A DNA stretch of 64,000 nucleotides from assembly GCA_021498125.1 (NCBI GenBank), contig JAIZWL010000009.1, positions 37,275 to 101,274 of the forward strand. Reading direction: 5' to 3'. A program made the translations under genes and the position numbers. This stretch comes from Candidatus Thorarchaeota archaeon. GTDB lineage: Archaea > Asgardarchaeota > Thorarchaeia > Thorarchaeales > Thorarchaeaceae. Of the stretch, positions 28,449-37,106 are shown in pieces. Below the pieces are notes generated by a model. That model searched no databases. It saw only the letters and a program-made list of their open reading frames with translations, and was not told the DNA's origin. The stretch's first letter is position 1. Every line of letters begins with the position of its first letter.

Positions 28449-28679
28449 CTACTCTCTCTCCTCTCATATTGGTTCAATTCTCTGTTGGTTAAATAGTAAT
28501 ACTGAACTTGACTTCTGAAGTATCGTGAGTAGTAGGCATCCCTACTATTGAGTAAAACGGTCTGACACCACACCATCACGGGGGCTGTCTATTAACAAAA
28601 AATATGTTTTAATTATTTCGTTAGGTTTTGATCTGATTGGAGATGTTCATATTGACCAATGCTTAGAACCGTGCGGTCT

Positions 28680-29204
28680 TCAGAACTCGTGTAATATGCT
28701 TCGAATCTTGTCAAAGAGCACATCCATATTTTCACCAGTCTTTGAGCTGACAATAACGTGATCAATTCCCAGTTCTGCTGCAAATTCTATTATTCTGCGT
28801 TCTGGAATCTGGTCTTTCATATCCGTCTTTGTTCCAACAAGGAGTCGTCGTTCTACAGGGATCGCCGCGAGTAGATTCAACCATTCTTTGAGTTGTTCTA
28901 GAGTTTGAAGATCAGAGCAATCAAAGACAAGCAGTGCTATTTGAGACCCTTTGATAAGCGTCCCCTGCATGAACCTGAACTGTTTCTGACCACCAAAATC
29001 AAACATTGCCAGTGTTGCCTGTTCGTTGGCTTCAATCTCAATTGACATTGATTGTACATTGACTCCGACCGTCATATGGGTTTCAATGAACATTCCCGTT
29101 GCAAGATGGCCAATTAGCGTACTCTTCCCAACACCGCCTGCTCCAACAACTGCAATCTTGACAACCATTGGACGTTGCATTTGTACTGATTGTGGCACAC
29201 TCAA
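28680..29204 (-). CDS. Ras-like small GTPase
   Basis: 174 residues, the size of a single G domain. G1 is GAGGVGKST (21-29), the switch I threonine is near 45, G3 is DFGGQ (69-73, in place of the usual DTAGQ), G4 is GTKTD (124-128, with Thr where the canonical motif has Asn), and G5 is SSKTG (153-157). There is no C-terminal CaaX-type cysteine, so no prenyl anchor. Such stand-alone Rab/Ras/Arf-like GTPases are rare in most archaea but numerous in Asgard archaea. It should act as a GTP-dependent switch in the cytoplasm; the effector is unknown, though longin/roadblock-type proteins are usual partners. Start TTG 29204 has GAGAGGA upstream; ATG 29180 or 29168 are alternatives. Monocistronic. Confidence 0.9.
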   Translation of the reverse strand: MSVPQSVQMQRPMVVKIAVVGAGGVGKSTLIGHLATGMFIETHMTVGVNVQSMSIEIEANEQATLAMFDFGGQKQFRFMQGTLIKGSQIALLVFDCSDLQTLEQLKEWLNLLAAIPVERRLLVGTKTDMKDQIPERRIIEFAAELGIDHVIVSSKTGENMDVLFDKIRSILHEF

Positions 29205-29421
29205 GATATTCCTCTCATGATAATATATCCTATTCTATTCAATTAAGGCTTGTTATAATGTATTCTTACCTTCGTGGAGTGTTCTTGGGGCCACTATTCC
29301 TTCGGTTTAGCCAACTGATCCGTTAAAGGCCCTTGCGAGAATGATGTTTTAGCATATATTTGATTATTCCACAAAGTAGAAACTAATAAAGAGGGTATTG
29401 TCACCAAAGGTTCGAGTTCAC

Positions 29422-29904
29422 ATGGCAGACGACGAGATGAAGATGCAGGACATTCCTGAGGGAGGCATCATCGTTGAGAGCAGTATTGAGGACCTTGAAG
29501 CTGCTGCTGGCAAGCTCTTGGTCACATTTGATACATTTGTTCTAACGCATGATGGATGTCAACGTGATTATGATGGAAACATTGACGTAGGGGAATCCGT
29601 AGTGTATCGTGAACGGATCGACCTTCTTCCTGCGGAACTTGTATGCGTGAATTTGGGCGAGGGATCGTGGTACCTCTTTGTCACCTATGAAGTTCCCGAG
29701 TCTGGTTTTCCTACAACACGAGATGCGATGAAAGTTGCAGAGTCCGAAGAGAAGAAGATGCGTATTCTCAAGGAATTTCTTGACAAGGAGCAGGGTGCTA
29801 AGATCACTCACGTTCACGAGTGGGTTCCTGATGAGCGTGTGAATGCGCGGCGGATCCTCTCGATAATTCGAGATGTGGAGAGCAGGTTCTCACGGTGTGA
29901 TTGA
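29422..29904 (+). CDS. Hypothetical acidic protein
   Basis: 160 residues from ATG 29422; the frame is open from 29398. I do not recognise the family. Residues 20-100 look like a beta-rich domain (GKLLVTFDTFVLTHDG, ESVVYRERIDLLP, SWYLFVTYEVPE), followed by charged helices (DAMKVAESEEKKMRILKEFLDKEQ). No cysteine cluster or membrane segment. A TATA-like CATATATTT lies at about 29353-29361, some 65 bases upstream of the ATG. The stop codon is immediately adjacent to that of the convergent gene at 29905, with no base between them. Confidence 0.65.
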   Translation: MADDEMKMQDIPEGGIIVESSIEDLEAAAGKLLVTFDTFVLTHDGCQRDYDGNIDVGESVVYRERIDLLPAELVCVNLGEGSWYLFVTYEVPESGFPTTRDAMKVAESEEKKMRILKEFLDKEQGAKITHVHEWVPDERVNARRILSIIRDVESRFSRCD

Positions 29905-31032
29905 TCAGTCAGTGTTCCACAAGTTCATTAATTGAGTGGCTCTTTGGACACGCGCGAGATTAGCCATTGTTGTTGGTTGCACTGAGGACTCCTTCAGGTC
30001 AACTACGGTATCAGTGGCCAAGCTCTGCAAGAGCAATTGAATCTGCTGGATCTCATCATTGTGAATTTGGCTCTCATAGCCGAGATTGGCCAGTCCCGTA
30101 AGGGCATTCTCGATAACTCTGAGAACTCCCAAACTCTTTAGTATCAATGTTGTTGATTTACTATCATTGACCTCCATGAGGTGATTCAGTAGGATCTGAT
30201 ATGAACTGGTAAACTCATCCTTGAGCGAAGGCCACTTGCCTTGAATCGCTTCATGTAATCTTCTCTCTAATTTTTGAAATGCATGTTCGAACACTGCTAT
30301 GACTTCCGGTCCTCGATCTTTGCAAGTGGCTGAGAGTACGGCCAATGAGAATGGTTCACTGATGATTTCTTTGTCTAGTGAGGTCATCTGGCCTGCATCA
30401 AGTACATAATGTTCCCCTGCAGCAGTTGGGCAATCTACCAAGACACTTAGTAGATCACAACCACAGCAATCACAGATGAGCGCTCCAATAAGAACACGTT
30501 CGAGTGACGCGGCCAACTTGTAAATTGCGCCCTTATCAGGCACTTGTCGGAGATTGACACGACCATCTTGAAGTATAGTGATGTTTATCTCATCACGGTC
30601 AGCACGCGCATACCCTAGCTCACGACTGCATTTGATGAAGGAAAACTTGTCCCCGAGATGATCAAGGAGATCGCATAAGACAAGAGGATCAAACCCTCCA
30701 AAGTTCATCAACTGACCTTGAGGAACCCCATTGTAGATTGTGAGAGTTCCACTGACTCGCTTGATATCGTCTTTGCAAGGTTGAAGGAATGCGATTTTTA
30801 CCGAGGATCTTTCTGGTGCAGGTTGGGGTGACACTACATGTTCACGAGTGCGCATTGTTTCTAGAGTTGTGCGGAGATTGACAAATTCACCAGTTTGCAT
30901 GACAGGACAGGCATCAAGATCAAGGTTTCCCGCCAAGTATGCCCGAGCAAATGCTGTACAGGTCGATCGTCCACACAGACCGCAATTATATTGTGGTGTG
31001 TTTCTCCAGGCTCGTACCCATACGTTGCTCAT
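29905..31032 (-). CDS. Fe-S domain protein of unknown function
   Basis: 375 residues. The N-terminus carries CGLCGRSTCTAFARAYLAG followed by LDACPVM, a C-x2-C-x4-C-x16-C arrangement that matches the small 4Fe-4S domain found in RnfB and the corrinoid Fe-S protein subunits of CO dehydrogenase/acetyl-CoA synthase. A second Cys cluster (ICDCCGCDLL) lies near residue 200. The C-terminal half is helical and has no known motif. It is probably a cytoplasmic electron-transfer or sensing protein. No partner redox enzyme is adjacent. ATG 31032 is the start. The 3' end abuts the convergent gene, so the two transcripts must overlap. Confidence 0.75.
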   Translation of the reverse strand: MSNVWVRAWRNTPQYNCGLCGRSTCTAFARAYLAGNLDLDACPVMQTGEFVNLRTTLETMRTREHVVSPQPAPERSSVKIAFLQPCKDDIKRVSGTLTIYNGVPQGQLMNFGGFDPLVLCDLLDHLGDKFSFIKCSRELGYARADRDEINITILQDGRVNLRQVPDKGAIYKLAASLERVLIGALICDCCGCDLLSVLVDCPTAAGEHYVLDAGQMTSLDKEIISEPFSLAVLSATCKDRGPEVIAVFEHAFQKLERRLHEAIQGKWPSLKDEFTSSYQILLNHLMEVNDSKSTTLILKSLGVLRVIENALTGLANLGYESQIHNDEIQQIQLLLQSLATDTVVDLKESSVQPTTMANLARVQRATQLMNLWNTD

Positions 31033-31160
31033 TGGGATCCTGTATCCTTTTTCGGAATCTGTACAGAGATTCGTTCTAAGGTTGTGCTCCTGTTTATTGT
31101 ATTAACAATGAGTGTTCTTGCAAAAGAGATAATGGTTGAAGTTGAATTGATTGTATATGG

Positions 31161-31200
31161 AAAAAAAGATGGGCACGAATTGAAAGAACGAAGCGTGCCC
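31161..31200 (-). terminator. Terminator of the LURP-one-like gene
   Basis: On the minus strand GGGCACG and CGTGCCC form a 7-bp GC stem, followed by ATCTTTTTTT. It lies 14 bases after the stop of the gene at 31214. Confidence 0.75.
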
Positions 31201-31213
31201 TTTCTCTTCAGTA

Positions 31214-31831
31214 TCACGGTCCAGGGATGATATATCCTGATAGAGCATAGGTCACTGCAAGAACGATCAGTAAGATCAATCCACATATGCAGGAACAAGG
31301 TGATACACAGCCGCCTTTTGCCTTGAAAAAGACAGTATCGATGACTAGAGCCAGTGCAACAGCATGAAGTGGATCCATTGACTCGTCTACTGTGACAATG
31401 TACTGATCCCGTATTGACAATATCTTTTTGTCAAGTCGGAACTTGTGCTGACCCGTTTCACTGACTGCATCAAAACCCCAGGCCAGATATCCACCTTGGG
31501 CCTTGATTGCCTCATTTCTATAATAGAGTGTGAAATTCTTTCTCAGCGCAATCCACGGTCGAGAGATCTTGGCGATTCTCTCTCCCTGAGCTCCAAGAAG
31601 CCAGAATGTCTTATCGAAGAATCCTCCCTTGGCAGTTAAGATTCGTTCGCCATTCATGTCCTCCATATGTAGGGTCGTGCGGAAGACGCTTAACCACGTT
31701 CTACGAGCGACAGCTACCTGTTCGCCTGTATCTGCATCATAGATCTCAAAGACTGGTCGCATTGCAATGATTTTTTGCACGACCTTGAATCTACGAGTGC
31801 CTGTTCCAGTATAACTTTCATCCATTCCCAT
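31214..31831 (-). CDS. LURP-one-related (Tubby-like) protein with C-terminal membrane anchor
   Basis: 205 residues. Residues 10-160 fit the LURP-one/DUF567 fold, a 12-strand barrel around a helix related to Tubby and phospholipid scramblase. Typical elements are FKVVQKIIAMRPVFEIYDADTG, FDKTFWLLGAQGERIAKI, FTLYYRNEAIKAQGG and the helix MDPLHAVALALVIDTVFF. A Cys-rich linker (GGCVSPCSCICG) and one membrane helix (LILLIVLAVTYALSGY) end the protein, placing the barrel at the cytoplasmic face. The buried hydrophobic helix and the barrel suggest lipid or membrane-associated binding. The four clustered cysteines next to the membrane are unusual and could be acylated or bind metal. Confidence 0.7.
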   Translation of the reverse strand: MGMDESYTGTGTRRFKVVQKIIAMRPVFEIYDADTGEQVAVARRTWLSVFRTTLHMEDMNGERILTAKGGFFDKTFWLLGAQGERIAKISRPWIALRKNFTLYYRNEAIKAQGGYLAWGFDAVSETGQHKFRLDKKILSIRDQYIVTVDESMDPLHAVALALVIDTVFFKAKGGCVSPCSCICGLILLIVLAVTYALSGYIIPGP

Positions 31832-32059
31832 TTTTAGAGTTCCCTCTATCTTTCAGGGATTTATCGAATCCTTAAAAATGCATCACATAATCAGAAATGT
31901 CAAGAGAGGATTTTTTTATTTTGGGATGATCGCACTCAGAGATGGCATTATCGTCTTGAGATTCTTGGGGCAGTCACCATATTCTTGAGAGAGGGCACTT
32001 ACTAATTCCTCAATGTTTATACGCCGGAAGACCGACAGGCCAAGTCGGGCGTAGAAGAG

Positions 32060-32662
32060 ATGGAGCGAGTAAAGACTCTCCTAAAATGGAATGAACGATC
32101 AGAGACCGCAAAGACAATTTTCATTATTACCCTTGTGATCGGTGGCACTGCTGGAGGGTATGGACTCTTTGTCCTTGCAATGGGTACGCCAACACCTCTT
32201 GTTGTGGTTACGAGCAGATCGATGGTTCCGACACTGAACGTGGGAGATCTTTTGGTTCTCAAGCATGTGCCTGAGGACGATATTAAGGTGGGCGACATTA
32301 TTGTCTATGAGGACTCTTGGTATACAGCAGCCCCAATTGTTCATCGGGTCATTCGTATCGAAGAGATCAACGGGACGAAACACTTCTACACGAAAGGTGA
32401 TAACAATTCGGTAGAAGACCCTGGAGACCGTGTATATAGCGAGATCACAGGCGTTGTTGTTTTGACGATTCCGTGGGTTGGGAACATCAGTCTCTTCCTG
32501 AGAGGCCTCATCAGTACGCCTATTGGTTTTATTACGCTCATCATTATTTTTGGGCTGATCATTTTTGGTCCTGAGATCTTTTGTCAGAAAGAGAATGGGA
32601 CTGAGGAAGAGACCGATGAAGAACAGCAAGAGCCGAGTGCTGTGTCAGATACTACTCCCTAG
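32060..32662 (+). CDS. Signal peptidase I, archaeal/ER (Sec11) type
   Basis: 200 residues. A membrane helix at 20-40 precedes the catalytic core. Ser54 lies in SRSMVPTLNVGD, the general base is His95 in the APIVHRV motif (Lys in bacterial enzymes), and the acidic residues lie in TKGDNNSVED (Asp114, Asp120). A second membrane helix at about 165-185 is followed by an acidic tail. It removes signal peptides from exported proteins at the outer face of the membrane. The three secreted proteins in this window are likely substrates. Ser/His/Asp catalysis is shared with eukaryotic Sec11. Start at ATG 32060; the frame is isolated from its neighbours by short gaps. Confidence 0.9.
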   Translation: MERVKTLLKWNERSETAKTIFIITLVIGGTAGGYGLFVLAMGTPTPLVVVTSRSMVPTLNVGDLLVLKHVPEDDIKVGDIIVYEDSWYTAAPIVHRVIRIEEINGTKHFYTKGDNNSVEDPGDRVYSEITGVVVLTIPWVGNISLFLRGLISTPIGFITLIIIFGLIIFGPEIFCQKENGTEEETDEEQQEPSAVSDTTP

Positions 32663-32750
32663 ATGATTTTCAGTTGGCCGAAGAAGAACAGTTTATTTAG
32701 CCGCCTCAAGGCCTCAAGGAGGCCGCGCTTCAGGAAGTAGTGACGATCCG

Positions 32751-34022
32751 ATGGAATTACGAGACGGTCTCGCAAGCCTCACCCAGAAGAAGATCTGGCG
32801 TTTTTCAGCTCTAAGCACACTGAACAAGTTTGCCAACTCATTTACTATTATTGTTCTACCACTCTATGCTCTTGCAATTGGGACAGACGAGGCATTTTAC
32901 GGCCTCATGGTCGCGATGGCCGGTTATCTTCAGGCGGCAACGCTATTTCCAGCAGGCACGCTCAGTGATCGTCATGGTCGTGGTATCGCCCTGCTCATTG
33001 GCGGCCTTGTAAGCGGTATGTGTTTTATGCTTATGCCATTTATTCATGACACGCTTGCTATTCTTGTGATCTACGCACTCACAGGTGTTGGTACTGGTTT
33101 TACTTCTTCATCATATCGCGCAATGATTGCTGACTACACCGAAGTTGGGACTGAACGCACAAAGTCCTATGGTATTACAGACGCCACTGGAACTTTTGCA
33201 GCAATGATCGGACCGTTCATTGCAGGATTTGTCCTTGATCCCAGTATGTTATCATGGATAACCACGGTGATGACACGCTATGCGATTCTATTCTTTCTTA
33301 TAGGAGGTGTAAAGATCGTCAGTGGTGTCTTAGGCATCTCTACGGATTATTGGTTGCGAGCGAACTCTTCGGAACCATTTGAGTCGACCACTATCGATCC
33401 TCAAGATTCAGATGAAGAACGCAAAGGGGATGCGTTGGTTGTGTCGTTGTTCGGGCTGAGCCGTGTTATCATGGGTTTCAGTTCTGGAATGGTCGTGCCA
33501 TATCTCATTCCATGGATCTATGCTGCGTTTAGTCCGGATCCATTAGTCTTGGGTATTGTGCCATCGATCTCGAATATGAGCCTGGCATGGGGTCTTCTTG
33601 TTGTTGGTTTCACAAGTGAGCGTATTGGCAAGCTCCGTCTGATCCTTCTTCTATATCTCATCACACCGCTTCTCACTATTGGCTTTGTCTACGCGCCTCT
33701 GTTTATCTTAGCGGTCATCTTCTATATCGCCCGTTCTTCAGTTGCTAACATGGTCCAACCTGCCTCGACTTCACTTCTCATGAGTGAAATCGCGCAGTCG
33801 AAACGTGGTCGTTCATGGGCTGTTGTGCGGATTTTATGGACCTTTCCGCGGCAGACTGGCACCCTTATCGCCGCGTTTATTCTTGGTTCGGGGATTGCAG
33901 GTGGTATTGTGAACTTTGGACTTGTTGTATTTCCCCTGGCAATGTGTTTCTATCCTGTGTCAGTAATTCCAATGTGGCTAGCAGTACGACGAAATCAGCA
34001 ATTGCTGGAACAACAGCCCTGA
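32751..34022 (+). CDS. Major facilitator superfamily transporter
   Basis: 423 residues with about twelve membrane helices. The loop after helix 2 has GTLSDRHGRGIALLIGG, the MFS motif A (GxLaDrxGrkxxl). A hydrophilic loop separates the two halves at about residues 205-228 (EPFESTTIDPQDSDEERKG), also typical. It is probably a proton-coupled exporter of drugs or metabolites; the substrate cannot be read from sequence. Start at ATG 32751. It lies 88 bases after the signal peptidase gene on the same strand and may be co-transcribed with it. Confidence 0.85.
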   Translation: MELRDGLASLTQKKIWRFSALSTLNKFANSFTIIVLPLYALAIGTDEAFYGLMVAMAGYLQAATLFPAGTLSDRHGRGIALLIGGLVSGMCFMLMPFIHDTLAILVIYALTGVGTGFTSSSYRAMIADYTEVGTERTKSYGITDATGTFAAMIGPFIAGFVLDPSMLSWITTVMTRYAILFFLIGGVKIVSGVLGISTDYWLRANSSEPFESTTIDPQDSDEERKGDALVVSLFGLSRVIMGFSSGMVVPYLIPWIYAAFSPDPLVLGIVPSISNMSLAWGLLVVGFTSERIGKLRLILLLYLITPLLTIGFVYAPLFILAVIFYIARSSVANMVQPASTSLLMSEIAQSKRGRSWAVVRILWTFPRQTGTLIAAFILGSGIAGGIVNFGLVVFPLAMCFYPVSVIPMWLAVRRNQQLLEQQP

Positions 34023-34096
34023 GCCTCAGCCTACAAAGATTCATTACAGCTTGTGCTTCTTGAAAATCGAGACTCATCTTAGGAGATGATAGATTA

Positions 34097-34720
34097 ATGA
34101 CTATTGCATCGCATTGGAGGTTCATAGTAATTGCTGGTCTCATTGTTCTTGAGATCCTTGCGATTCAATCGAATCCACTAATTGCTGCGCTCGTGTTTAT
34201 TCCTACTGTTGGCGTTGTCTGTGGTAAAAAGACACAGGCGGCAGGCACCGTCTCATCTGCGAAGACTGCTAAGCCAGAGGTTGAAGAATGGGTTCCCGAG
34301 GTGGAGGTTCCTCATGCCGCACTGACCGAGTTACCCATCGAGACCATTGAGGGAATAGGCCCCGTGTATGGCCAGAAGTTACGTGATAACGGAATCTCTA
34401 CAGTACAAGAGCTTCTTGCTGCAAGTGCTGAGGAAGTCGCAAAGATCTGTGGTGTCGGTGAAGATGAAGCACAACGTTGGATTTCCATGAGCAGGTTCGC
34501 TTGGCTAGAGTCTGTATCCGAAGAGGATGCCGAGGCCATTGTCTATGCTGGTGGTATTGGTTCCCTCAACGAACTTTCCGAGGCCGATCCTGAGCAATTG
34601 CTTAAGGATATCTTGGAAGGCGTCAAGCTTGGTCATGTCCAGATTCCCAAGGGCTATGAGTTCACGCTTGAGAACGTCAAGAAGTGGATTGCTGAGGCCA
34701 AGGATCTAATGACAGAATAG
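34097..34720 (+). CDS. Membrane-anchored helix-hairpin-helix protein
   Basis: 207 residues. One or two N-terminal membrane segments (FIVIAGLIVLEILAI, IAALVFIPTVGVV) are followed by a flexible acidic linker. From residue 75, the sequence IEGIGPVYGQKLRDNGISTVQELLAASAEEVAKICGVG is a helix-hairpin-helix pair of the DUF4332/RuvA-like kind, followed by a second degenerate pair (DAEAIVYAGGIGSLNEL). Such folds bind DNA non-specifically or mediate protein contacts. A membrane-tethered form may anchor DNA or a partner at the membrane; that is inference. Followed by a strong terminator. Confidence 0.75.
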   Translation: MTIASHWRFIVIAGLIVLEILAIQSNPLIAALVFIPTVGVVCGKKTQAAGTVSSAKTAKPEVEEWVPEVEVPHAALTELPIETIEGIGPVYGQKLRDNGISTVQELLAASAEEVAKICGVGEDEAQRWISMSRFAWLESVSEEDAEAIVYAGGIGSLNELSEADPEQLLKDILEGVKLGHVQIPKGYEFTLENVKKWIAEAKDLMTE

Positions 34721-34730
34721 GACGATTTTA

Positions 34731-34762
34731 GGCTGGAAGTCTTTTCCAGCCACCTCTTTTTT
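34731..34762 (+). terminator. Terminator after the HhH protein gene
   Basis: GGCTGGAA, a 5-base loop and TTCCAGCC form an 8-bp stem, followed by ACCTCTTTTTT. Confidence 0.85.
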
Positions 34763-34876
34763 ATCAATTTCGTAGAAATATACTCTTAGCGAAGGCCATA
34801 AATAGGGACATATACCAGCCGGGCGTGGCCAAGACACAGAAATATCATAGAGAAGTGTCAACCACTGGTGAAAAAC

Positions 34877-36067
34877 ATGAAGCGAAATCCAATTGGCTGG
34901 ATGAAAGAAGAGTATCAGAAGCTCGTCGAGGCCGATCTTGACTGGAAGATTCGGATCCTTCAGGGTCCTTCAACTCCAAAAGCTAAGGTCGATGGCGTCG
35001 ATGTGATCATGCTCTGTAGCAACAACTATCTCAACCTGACGAACCATCCGCATCTCAAGGAGGCGGCTATTGAGGCTATCAAGACTCATGGGACGGGTTC
35101 TGGTTCAGTGCGAGCTATTGCAGGAACTATGGACCTGCACGCAGAGTTGGAACGTCGCTTAGCCCAGTTTAAGGATGCAGAGGCCTCAATTACCTACAGT
35201 GCCGGGTTCACTGCGAACGAGGGACTCATTCCACAGCTCGTACGCAAGGGTGATGCCATTATCTCTGATGAGCTCAATCATGGAAGCATTATTGACGGTG
35301 TTCGTCTCACAAAGGCTGATCGCTTCGTCTACGATCACTGCGATATGGCCTCTCTTGAACGTGTGCTCAATGAGGCTGAGAAGGGCAATCCGGAGCGCAT
35401 GCTCATCATCACTGACGGTGTTTTTTCAATGGATGGTGACATTGCACCCCTTGATGAGATTGTCAAACTGGGTTCTGAACACGGTGCAATGATCTATGTG
35501 GACGATGCACATGGCGAGGCTGTTCTGGGGAAGGGCGGTAGAGGTATCGTGTCCCATTTCAACCTGACACACGATGAGGTTCACTTTGAGATGGGTACTT
35601 TCTCAAAGGCCTTTGGTGTGATGGGTGGCCACGTTTCTGGTAGTCAGGACATGGTCAATTATGCCCTGAACAAGAGCCGCTCCTGGCTCCTCAGCGCATC
35701 TCATCCTCCGGCCACTGCTGCTGCCTGCATTGCAGCCATTGATGTCCTTGAGAACGAGCCTGAGCATGTCAGGACACTCTGGGAGAACCGCGATTACTTT
35801 GTGAAGGGTCTCCAAGAGATGGGCTATGACACTGGCCGATCGCAGACACCTATCGTTCCTGCAATTGTCGGTGAGAGTTCAAAGGCTGTAAAGCTCAGTG
35901 AGGGCCTTTACAGAGAAGGTATCCTTGCTCTGCCTATTGTCTTTCCGATGGTTGCACGTGATGCAGCCCGGATCAGGAACATTATGAACTCTGGGTTGAC
36001 GAAGGAACATCTCGACCAGGCACTTAATGCCTACGAGAAGGTCGGAAAAGAGCTTAAAATTATTTAA
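34877..36067 (+). CDS. kbl: Glycine C-acetyltransferase (2-amino-3-ketobutyrate CoA ligase)
   Basis: 396 residues, the same size as E. coli Kbl. It belongs to the alpha-oxoamine synthase family of PLP enzymes. NNYLNLTNHPHL, GTGSGSVRAIAGTMDLHAEL, IITDGVFSMDGDIAPL and VDDAHGEAVLGKGGRG are family signatures, and the PLP lysine is in GTFSKAFG. It converts 2-amino-3-oxobutyrate plus CoA to glycine and acetyl-CoA, normally after threonine dehydrogenase, which is not in this window. BioF and serine palmitoyltransferase are related, but the motif GSGSVRAIAGTM and the length favour Kbl. ATG 34877 was chosen over GTG 34868 because GGTGA sits 6 bases upstream. Confidence 0.85.
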   Translation: MKRNPIGWMKEEYQKLVEADLDWKIRILQGPSTPKAKVDGVDVIMLCSNNYLNLTNHPHLKEAAIEAIKTHGTGSGSVRAIAGTMDLHAELERRLAQFKDAEASITYSAGFTANEGLIPQLVRKGDAIISDELNHGSIIDGVRLTKADRFVYDHCDMASLERVLNEAEKGNPERMLIITDGVFSMDGDIAPLDEIVKLGSEHGAMIYVDDAHGEAVLGKGGRGIVSHFNLTHDEVHFEMGTFSKAFGVMGGHVSGSQDMVNYALNKSRSWLLSASHPPATAAACIAAIDVLENEPEHVRTLWENRDYFVKGLQEMGYDTGRSQTPIVPAIVGESSKAVKLSEGLYREGILALPIVFPMVARDAARIRNIMNSGLTKEHLDQALNAYEKVGKELKII

Positions 36068-36079
36068 TGTCGGAAAACA

Positions 36080-36117
36080 TCCCGGGGGGATTTTTCCTCG
36101 GGACTCCTTTTCCTTTT
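36080..36117 (+). terminator. Terminator after kbl
   Basis: TCCCGGGG and CCTCGGGA pair with one G-T pair around a short loop, followed by CTCCTTTTCCTTTTT. Confidence 0.75.
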
Positions 36118-36150
36118 TGGGTTTATGTAGCACTAAAGATGGAGTAAAAT

Positions 36151-37104
36151 ATGCCTGCAAACATTGACAAGACTAAGAGATGGGCTGAAGATATCGATAA
36201 ATCGGTCCAATTTTACAATAAGTGGTTTATTGAGGCGGCTCCCTTTCATTTTCATAAACTCTACAAACAAGCCCGAAAATATGTTGTACAGTTCATGGAA
36301 AGATCAAATTCATTAAAGATTATGAAGACTGAAACTGAATTTATCGATCTTCTCAGGGATCGTCCCGAGTTATTGCGAGTGGTACGGTTGATCACTGCGC
36401 CTCCATTAGCTATCGATCGTCTGGCTGGTCTTTGTGATGTTTCAAGGGGCTTTGTCCAACGAATGGAACGGAGTAATGATCTTCCCCCGAAAATGTCAGA
36501 AGAGAAGATATTAAGTAATTTAGAATCTATCACGAGTATTATTTTTAAAATGATTGATTACTCATTGTTCCCTTGGCTAGCACAATCACGAGAACCTACT
36601 ATGCATGAAATAGAGTTGGCTACAGGTATTTTGGCGGATCGTTTTCGAGGGATTTTATACGATACACTCATCCGTAATATTCAGGAAAAGCAACAACTTG
36701 ATGCACTATGCAAATGGCTAGAAGAACGAGGATATAGTCCTGCTGAGAATCGTGAACATGATCTAACTAAGATGAATGATCACACCTATCTTATACGTCC
36801 TGTTGCTATCTCTTCTACCGAAGGAACCAATGTTCCCCTTGATCTTGCTCTGATGCGACCCTCCTCGGCAGGATTATTGCTCGTTGAGGCAAAATCCGCT
36901 GGAGATTTTGCAAATGTGAACAAGCGACGAAAGGAAGAGGCAAAAAAACTAGATCATTTACAAAAAATTTATACCGTTTCTTTTGATTACGTTCTATTAC
37001 TTAACGGGTACTTTAATAGAGCTTATCTTCAATATATGCATGAATCAAAAATAGATTGGGTATGGTCACATCGACTTGAAGATTTTAAGCTACTTGGTGT
37101 TTGA
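36151..37104 (+). CDS. Type II restriction endonuclease, XamI-like
   Basis: 317 residues. The N-terminus (DKTKRWAEDIDKSVQFYNKWF, then KLYKQARKYV) matches the start of XamI-family endonucleases as I remember them. The C-terminal part has the acid-x-Lys nuclease pattern in LLLVEAKSAGDF, preceded by an Asp (PLDLALMRP), a plausible PD-(D/E)xK active site. It should cut unmodified DNA; XamI itself recognises GTCGAC, but specificity here is not proven. A GGAG ribosome binding site lies before ATG 36151. Its stop lies 2 bases before the ATG of the methyltransferase, so the pair is an operon. Both genes are more AT-rich than their neighbours, which fits horizontal transfer. Confidence 0.75.
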   Translation: MPANIDKTKRWAEDIDKSVQFYNKWFIEAAPFHFHKLYKQARKYVVQFMERSNSLKIMKTETEFIDLLRDRPELLRVVRLITAPPLAIDRLAGLCDVSRGFVQRMERSNDLPPKMSEEKILSNLESITSIIFKMIDYSLFPWLAQSREPTMHEIELATGILADRFRGILYDTLIRNIQEKQQLDALCKWLEERGYSPAENREHDLTKMNDHTYLIRPVAISSTEGTNVPLDLALMRPSSAGLLLVEAKSAGDFANVNKRRKEEAKKLDHLQKIYTVSFDYVLLLNGYFNRAYLQYMHESKIDWVWSHRLEDFKLLGV

Positions 37105-37106
37105 AT

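Noticed and set aside
28582..28604. CTATTAACAAAAAATATG as a third copy of the shared 23-bp element
   Set aside because: Only about nine bases match (ATTAACAAA), in an AT-rich stretch with no surface-protein gene downstream.
34818..34833. GCCGGGCGTGGCCAAG, like the 5' part of a tRNA
   Set aside because: No anticodon arm, no GGTTCGA-type T arm and no pairing acceptor 3' strand within 100 bases; it lies in the leader of kbl.
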